Of a stretch of 10,963 nucleotides of DNA, positions 6,895 to 10,963 are shown in pieces. The DNA comes from DUUI01 sp964345765 (GTDB taxonomy: Bacteria; Bacillota_I; Bacilli_A; Erysipelotrichales; Erysipelotrichaceae): positions 1 to 10,963 of the forward strand of contig CAYFSJ010000030.1 in the NCBI GenBank assembly GCA_964345765.1. The letters run 5' to 3'. The notes under the pieces were generated by a model that was not told where the DNA came from, did not search any database, and worked only from the letters and a program-made list of their open reading frames with translations. Every line of letters begins with the position of its first letter. Position 1 is the first letter of the stretch. The translations under genes were made by a program, and so were the position numbers.

Positions 6895-6901
6895 CGAAAA
6901 A

Positions 6902-6909
6902 CCCTCCTT
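6902..6909 (-). promoter_or_regulatory. Strong ribosome binding site of the hydrogenase
   Basis: AAGGAGGG, 7 nt before the ATG at 6894, is among the best Shine-Dalgarno matches in the window. The 42-nt gap after pheT holds only a weak 4-bp repeat without a T-run and no convincing promoter. Confidence 0.85.
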
Positions 6910-6936
6910 GACTTATTTGTTATCAGTTTAACACAG

Positions 6937-9294
6937 TTAGCTCGTTCTTAAAATAGCATTGTGAGCATTTAGCGCTTTCATTATTTCATCAATAGCCTGA
7001 TTGACCTCTTTATCTTCTAAGGTCTTTTCATTTGAACTAAATGAGAGTGTATAGGCCATTGATTTTTGATCATCTTTCATGAATAAGTCAAACACTTTAA
7101 CATCAGTTAAATATGGCTTACCAGCTTTTTTAATGGTCTTCACTAAGGTCTCATGGTTGACTTCCATTGGGACCCATAAGGCTAGATCTCGTTTAATGGT
7201 TGGATACTTATTAATTAAACTAAATTTAGTTTTAGCTTTTTTGGCACTAAAGACAGGTTCTAAGTTCACTTCTGCTAGCATGCCATTTTTAATGCCTAAA
7301 GCAGGATGGATGACCCCTAAAGATCCAATCTCTTTATTGTCTAGTAAGAGTGTCGCAGATTGATAAGGATGATAGAATGATGAATCCTTAACTTCTTTAT
7401 AGGCTAAACGGTTGAGATTAATACCGAGTGAGACTAATAGCTCTTGGACTAAGCCTTTAATAGTATAAAAATCACAGTTTAATTTTTGTTTTTGCCAGTT
7501 CTCAATTCTTAATTGACCCGATCCAATAATGCCTAAATGCCAATTGGAAGACTCTTTTGTGTAGACTTGTGACACTTCAAAATAGGATTGATTAAGATTC
7601 TTACGATCTAAATTGTATTGTAGTGTATCCAGTAAGGATGGGCTGAGTTGATCTCGAATGTATTGTCTATTTTCAGATAATGGAGAGAGTAACTCAATTG
7701 GGTCTTGTCCTTTGATTTTGTCTTTATCAACCAGTGTATAGGTCATCACTTGATTAAGATTAAGCGAGACGGCCTTCTCTTCAATATCTCGAATAATTTG
7801 TTGAGCGTGGGTATATGGTGCATCTTGAGTTAATTCTAAATGTGGGTAGGTTGATTCAATAAGCTCATAACCTAAAACACGAATAACTTCTTCAATTAAA
7901 TCTTCTTTAATCCATAAATCACGTCGTACACTTGGAATCTGACAACTGATTCGATCACCAATAATAGTTGGGTTAAGGTCTAAGCGTTTAAAGACATCGA
8001 TTACTTGTTCAATCTCAATATCGGTTCCTAATAAACTGTTGATTTCTTCCATAGAAACGGAAACAGAATGTGGCACATATTTTGGTGTCACATCATATTT
8101 GACCGTTGTTTCTAAATCAGCATCCGTAACCCCAGCATAAAGTTTTAAGTAATGAAGAATTTTCTTGAGTGCTTTTTGTGGGGCAAGAGGATCCATTGGT
8201 TTTGAATATCGTAAACTGGCGTCAGTGATTAATCCTAAACGTCGAGATGTTTCACGAATGGCGACTGAATCAAAGGAGGCAATTTCAATAACGATACTGT
8301 TGGTATCAGGTTGAATCATTGAGTTTCCTAATCCTTTGACGCCCCCAATTCCGATTGGCTCACCTGCACTTGAGATAATTGTGTCCCCTTCTTTAAGCTC
8401 ATACTCTTCCCCATCTAGGGCCAGTTGAGTTCCAGAGTAATTATCAATGACTGTAATTTCTGGTTGTTTAAAGAAACGATAATCATAAAAATGATTTGGT
8501 TGACCGGTCTCTAACATAACTAAGTTTGAGATATCCACTAAGTTATTGATTGGGTGCATACCAGAGCCTCTTAGTGCTCGTTTAATCCAGGTTGGTGATT
8601 CCTGAATTTTGACATTACGTACAACTTTTGCCCAAAACAATGGACAATTGTCTGTTTGACTTTCCACTTTAAATTGAGTTGGTTGACCTGCCTCTGTATC
8701 AAGTTCAATTTGTTTGATGAGTAAATCACGCTTAAATAGACCAGCTACTTCACTGGCGATGGCATCCATAGATAAGAAATCACTTCTATTCACTGTTTGT
8801 TTAATGTCTAGGATTTCATCGTCTAATCCTAAATAAGCGATGGGATCATCACCAACAATGGCATCATCGCCTAAGACTTCAATGCCTGTTAGAGATGTTT
8901 CTGGAATGAATTTTTCATCTAAGGCAAGTTCTTTTAAGGAACAGATCATTCCAAAGCTTTCTACACCACGAATGGTTGATTCTTTGATTTTTAAGCCTTC
9001 TAATTGAGCACCAACTTTAGCCACAATGACCTTTTGGCCTTGGGCGACATTGGGTGCACCACAGACGATTTGTAGGGTTTGTTCCCCTACATCGACTTGA
9101 CAGACATGAAGGTGGTCTGAGTCTGGGTGGTCGACACATTCTAAGATATGTCCTATGACTAAATTATTTCCGATGACTAGTGGCTCTATTGATTCAACTT
9201 CGTGTCCTGCACCTGTTAGCGTGTCTGCTAGGACAGTTGTTTCAATATCGGAAACATCGACGAGTTGATCGAGCCAACGACGACTAATTTTCAT
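6937..9294 (-). CDS. pheT: Phenylalanyl-tRNA synthetase beta subunit
   Basis: Beta chain of the alpha2-beta2 phenylalanine-tRNA ligase, 785 residues against about 800 in other Bacteria. Domains in order: an N-terminal segment (MKISRRWLDQL), an EMAP-like tRNA-binding domain (about 43-150, with HPDSDHLHVCQVDVG and IVCGAPNV), the B3/B4 editing domain (about 205-370), the B5 domain (about 405-480), a catalytic-like core (about 485-685), and a C-terminal anticodon-binding FDX-ACB domain (about 690-785, starting near INKYPTIKRDLA). In the editing domain GQPNH (264-268) and the IE of VIEIAS (E337) are kept. The glycine motif is GGVKGLG (317-323) and the usual R-F/Y-E-R/K-G-V-D-P block reads RYSKPMDP (362-369), a notable divergence. 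It starts 2 nt past the pheS stop, with AAAGG about 11 nt upstream, so the pair is coupled. Confidence 0.97.
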   Translation of the reverse strand: MKISRRWLDQLVDVSDIETTVLADTLTGAGHEVESIEPLVIGNNLVIGHILECVDHPDSDHLHVCQVDVGEQTLQIVCGAPNVAQGQKVIVAKVGAQLEGLKIKESTIRGVESFGMICSLKELALDEKFIPETSLTGIEVLGDDAIVGDDPIAYLGLDDEILDIKQTVNRSDFLSMDAIASEVAGLFKRDLLIKQIELDTEAGQPTQFKVESQTDNCPLFWAKVVRNVKIQESPTWIKRALRGSGMHPINNLVDISNLVMLETGQPNHFYDYRFFKQPEITVIDNYSGTQLALDGEEYELKEGDTIISSAGEPIGIGGVKGLGNSMIQPDTNSIVIEIASFDSVAIRETSRRLGLITDASLRYSKPMDPLAPQKALKKILHYLKLYAGVTDADLETTVKYDVTPKYVPHSVSVSMEEINSLLGTDIEIEQVIDVFKRLDLNPTIIGDRISCQIPSVRRDLWIKEDLIEEVIRVLGYELIESTYPHLELTQDAPYTHAQQIIRDIEEKAVSLNLNQVMTYTLVDKDKIKGQDPIELLSPLSENRQYIRDQLSPSLLDTLQYNLDRKNLNQSYFEVSQVYTKESSNWHLGIIGSGQLRIENWQKQKLNCDFYTIKGLVQELLVSLGINLNRLAYKEVKDSSFYHPYQSATLLLDNKEIGSLGVIHPALGIKNGMLAEVNLEPVFSAKKAKTKFSLINKYPTIKRDLALWVPMEVNHETLVKTIKKAGKPYLTDVKVFDLFMKDDQKSMAYTLSFSSNEKTLEDKEVNQAIDEIMKALNAHNAILRTS

Positions 9295-9296
9295 AT

Positions 9297-10331
9297 TTAT
9301 TCAAACCTTTCAAATTGTTTTAAGAAACGGACATCATTGGTGTAAAACGAACGGATATCATCAATACCATATTTAAGCATTGCGACACGCTCTAAGCCGA
9401 CACCAAAGGCAAAACCACTTAGGCTTGTGTCTTCAAAACCGGCCATCTTTAAGACGGCTGGGTGGACCATACCGGCTCCTAAGACTTCAATATAACCGGT
9501 GCCTTTACAGACAGAGCAGCCTGCTTGATTACAGATATGACAAGACACATCGACTTCAACACTTGGTTCAGTGAATTGGAAGTAGGATGGTCTAAAGCGA
9601 ATGGTACGGTCTTGACCAAACATCCGTTTGGCTAAGAGTTCTAAGGTTCCTTTTAAATCGGCTAAAGTTACTCCATGACCTACGACTAATCCTTCAATTT
9701 GATTAAATTGATGAGAGTGAGTCGCATCGTCATCATCTTTACGATAAACCTTCCCTGGACAGATTAATTTTATTGGAACTTGACCATGGGCGGCTTCAAG
9801 AGCGCGCATTTGAATGGCGGTTGTATGGGTTCTTAATAATAATTCTTCTGAAATATAGAAGGTATCTTGCATATCTCGTGCTGGGTGATCTTTAGGAATA
9901 TTAGCTCTTTCAAAGTTATATAGATCAAGTTCTACTTCATCTCCTTCTAAAACGCTATAGCCCATTTCCATGAAGATTTGTTCAATTTCTCTTTGAACAA
10001 TCATTAATGGGTGTTTTTGTCCAGCTTCAAAATCGACGCCTGGTAAGGTTATGTCAATTTTTTCTGATTCTAGTTTTTGATTAAGTTCAACAAGTTCTAG
10101 TTGAGCTTGTTTGTCTTTATACAATTGTTCTATCTCAGTTTTTAAGTCATTTACTTTTTGTCCATAGACTGGTTTTTCTTCTGGGGAGAGTTCTCTCATT
10201 TTTGACATTAGTGAGGAGACTTTCCCTTTTTTAGAAAGATAGGTATTGTACACTTCTTTAAGTGACAAGACAGATGAAGCGCTTGAAATTGCGGCTTGAG
10301 CTTCTTGTCGTATGACATCAAAATCTTGCAT
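9297..10331 (-). CDS. pheS: Phenylalanyl-tRNA synthetase alpha subunit
   Basis: Catalytic alpha chain of the class II phenylalanine-tRNA ligase, which charges tRNA-Phe. It has 344 residues, the normal bacterial length. An N-terminal coiled coil (about 1-90, with SKKGKVSSLMSKMRELSPEEKP) is followed by motif 1 (HPLMIVQREIEQIFMEMGY, 107-125), motif 2 (RTHTTAIQMR, 167-176), the EPSVEVDVSC strand and motif 3 (GVGLERVAML, 310-319). A308 in GFAFG is the conserved alanine of the phenylalanine pocket. A CxxC-x4-CxxC set (C264, C267, C272, C275) before LGAGMVHP matches Bacillota homologues. GGAGG lies 4 nt before the ATG. Expression is governed by the T-box leader immediately upstream, and the gene is followed at 2 nt by pheT. 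Confidence 0.98.
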   Translation of the reverse strand: MQDFDVIRQEAQAAISSASSVLSLKEVYNTYLSKKGKVSSLMSKMRELSPEEKPVYGQKVNDLKTEIEQLYKDKQAQLELVELNQKLESEKIDITLPGVDFEAGQKHPLMIVQREIEQIFMEMGYSVLEGDEVELDLYNFERANIPKDHPARDMQDTFYISEELLLRTHTTAIQMRALEAAHGQVPIKLICPGKVYRKDDDDATHSHQFNQIEGLVVGHGVTLADLKGTLELLAKRMFGQDRTIRFRPSYFQFTEPSVEVDVSCHICNQAGCSVCKGTGYIEVLGAGMVHPAVLKMAGFEDTSLSGFAFGVGLERVAMLKYGIDDIRSFYTNDVRFLKQFERFE

Positions 10332-10546
10332 AAATCCTCCATAAAATAAAAAAAGATGGCCACAGGAATGACGAAATCGTCATGGTACCATCCTACTTGA
10401 TGCTTCTCTTATGTTTAACGCACATGAGACGGAAGTGATTAACTTCTTCAATAAGGTGAATTCCTACCTGCTTTACAAGATTTTTCAGCGACCAATCTCT
10501 CTCTAGGCTAAAGGCTCAGTAGTACTATGTCTTATTTTCGAATACA
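10332..10546 (-). promoter_or_regulatory. Phenylalanine T-box riboswitch leader
   Basis: This leader senses uncharged tRNA-Phe. Read on the minus strand, Stem I closes with ATAAG/CTTAT (10531-10535 with 10451-10455) and has the AGTA motif (10523-10526) on its 5' side. The facing specifier loop GAATTCAC carries TTC (10458-10460), the Phe codon UUC, followed by A. An AGAGAG stretch and a GGTCGCTG distal region match Stem I landmarks (about 10480-10505). A Stem III-like hairpin (about 10405-10429) follows. The T-box itself, AGGATGGTACCATG (10381-10394), contains TGGT, which would pair with the ACCA end of tRNA-Phe. The competing terminator follows. Uncharged tRNA-Phe should stabilise the antiterminator and turn on pheST. 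Confidence 0.93.
10348..10392 (-). terminator. Attenuator terminator of the T-box leader
   Basis: On the minus strand GATGG (10388-10392) pairs with CCATC (10355-10359), and an inner ATGACG/CGTCAT hairpin with an ATTT loop lies between. Seven T follow (10348-10354). The 5' arm is inside the T-box antiterminator sequence, so the two structures exclude each other. The hairpin ends just before the pheS Shine-Dalgarno. Confidence 0.87.
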
Positions 10547-10552
10547 TGTCTT

Positions 10553-10580
10553 ATTATACTCATTTTTAACAAATTGTAAA
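10553..10580 (-). promoter_or_regulatory. Promoter of the pheST-hydrogenase operon
   Basis: TTTACA (10575-10580, 5 of 6 to consensus), a 16-nt spacer and a perfect TATAAT (10553-10558) on the minus strand. The predicted start is near 10546, giving a leader of about 215 nt that contains the whole T-box. Confidence 0.82.
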
Positions 10581-10584
10581 ACCC

Positions 10585-10619
10585 AAAAAGAAAAGCCTAC
10601 CTTAGTAGACTTTGTCTAC
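10585..10619 (-). terminator. Terminator of the edge hydrolase, with alternative pairing
   Basis: On the minus strand GTCTAC (10605-10610) pairs with GTAGGC (10595-10600) across a TAAG loop, including one G-U pair, and leads directly into TTTTCTTTTT (10585-10594). The same GTCTAC can instead pair perfectly with GTAGAC (10614-10619) across an AAA loop, which would disrupt the terminator. It lies between the hydrolase stop and the pheS promoter. Confidence 0.62.
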
Positions 10620-10625
10620 ACTCTC

Positions 10626-10645
10626 AGGAATTTTAGTAAATTCCT
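10626..10645 (-). repeat. Hairpin at the end of the edge hydrolase gene
   Basis: A perfect 8-bp inverted repeat (10626-10633 with 10638-10645) with a 4-nt loop overlaps the hydrolase stop codon. No T-run follows in either direction, so it is not a terminator by itself; it may stabilise the 3' end of the mRNA. Confidence 0.5.
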
Positions 10646-10963
10646 ATCTTAACTCAATCTTAACAATAAAACCTAACAGACATGTTTTGAGTTCATGCTC
10701 CTTCTCAAAGATCGTCACATGACCACACTCATCAAAAGAGATATACTCAGAGTTTTTAATCTGCCTATGAATCGCTAGTGAAGCACTAGGAGGCTTAAGC
10801 GTGTCTTGCAACCCAACAATCACGAGTGTTGGACAAGTAATCGCATGTATTTCATCTAAGAAATGAACTTCATTTAAGAAGGTATCATAAAGGATGCTCT
10901 GACCCCTTAGATAGTCGCTTTGCCCCCTAAGCTTCTGAGCACGCATCATCATCTGGTCTTTAT
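10644..10963 (-). CDS. Alpha/beta hydrolase, C-terminal part (5' end outside window)
   Basis: The reading frame is open to the window edge, so only the last 105 or so residues are seen and the true start lies outside; the cluster of ATGs near 10944-10952 is internal to the frame. The visible part is typical of the end of an alpha/beta hydrolase: a lid-like stretch, then ITCPTLVIVGLQDTLKPP with the catalytic-acid aspartate in GLQD, then FDECGHVTIFEKEHEL with the catalytic histidine in CGH. The nucleophile elbow is not in view, so activity and substrate cannot be judged. Unlike the hydrolase at 1338-2243, its late acid and base loops follow the standard pattern. It is followed by a terminator, so it is probably a separate transcription unit from pheST. 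Confidence 0.83.
   Translation of the reverse strand, partial: KDQMMMRAQKLRGQSDYLRGQSILYDTFLNEVHFLDEIHAITCPTLVIVGLQDTLKPPSASLAIHRQIKNSEYISFDECGHVTIFEKEHELKTCLLGFIVKIELR

Noticed and set aside
6895..6936. Promoter or terminator between pheT and the hydrogenase
   Set aside because: Only a 4-bp repeat without a T-run and a weak -10-like TAAACT with a poor -35 are present; not enough to call either.
7079..9574. Plus-strand open frames antisense to pheT and pheS
   Set aside because: They are shadows of core genes with full domain support on the other strand.
1..10963. CRISPR arrays, insertion sequences, tRNA or rRNA genes, toxin-antitoxin or phage defence genes
   Set aside because: No repeated spacer pattern, transposase motif, tRNA cloverleaf or defence-type domain was seen on either strand.

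Overview
This window looks like chromosomal core DNA from a low-GC, fermentative, anaerobic relative of the Bacilli. The protein types and compact low-GC style would fit the Acholeplasma/Izemoplasma/Haloplasma side or the Erysipelotrichia; that placement is inference from protein character, not a search. Tryptophan is encoded by TGG where I checked, so the code looks standard. Most genes have strong Shine-Dalgarno sequences, and the intergenic gaps are very short. I see no transposon, phage gene, CRISPR array, tRNA or rRNA, and no clearly undescribed multi-gene system.

Left block (1-2243, minus strand): a degenerate alpha/beta hydrolase followed by gdhA (NADP-type glutamate dehydrogenase), with the hydrolase stop codon overlapping the gdhA ribosome binding site. 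A perfect 11-bp hairpin at the left edge ends the unit and probably also terminates a gene entering from outside. The hydrolase starts divergently from tmcAL (2321-3412, plus strand). Both divergent genes lack a Shine-Dalgarno, and each has a promoter placed so that the predicted transcript begins at the A of its ATG, so both may be leaderless.

Central and right block (3381-10580, minus strand): a promoter and a phenylalanine T-box riboswitch (UUC specifier) precede pheS and pheT. These are followed, with tiny gaps and no visible internal terminator, by a group-B-like [FeFe] hydrogenase, a DUF368/PopT-type polyprenyl-phosphate translocase, a YebC-family protein, and two small unknown proteins. 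The unit appears to end at a strong intrinsic terminator that lies inside the 3' coding end of the convergent tmcAL. In turn, the probable tmcAL terminator lies inside one of the small minus-strand genes. The two convergent units therefore seem to stop within each other's coding sequence.

Right edge (10585-10963): the C-terminal part of another alpha/beta hydrolase, with intact Asp and His, runs in from outside. It is followed by a terminator hairpin whose 5' arm can alternatively pair upstream.

Functionally, the T-box would raise pheST expression when tRNA-Phe is uncharged. If transcription reads through, hydrogen metabolism (hydrogenase), cell-envelope lipid carrier recycling (PopT) and translation support (YebC) would share this control. 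The strongest points for a second look are the nucleophile-less hydrolase, the back-to-back leaderless promoters, the reciprocal embedded terminators, and the possible Phe T-box control of a hydrogenase.
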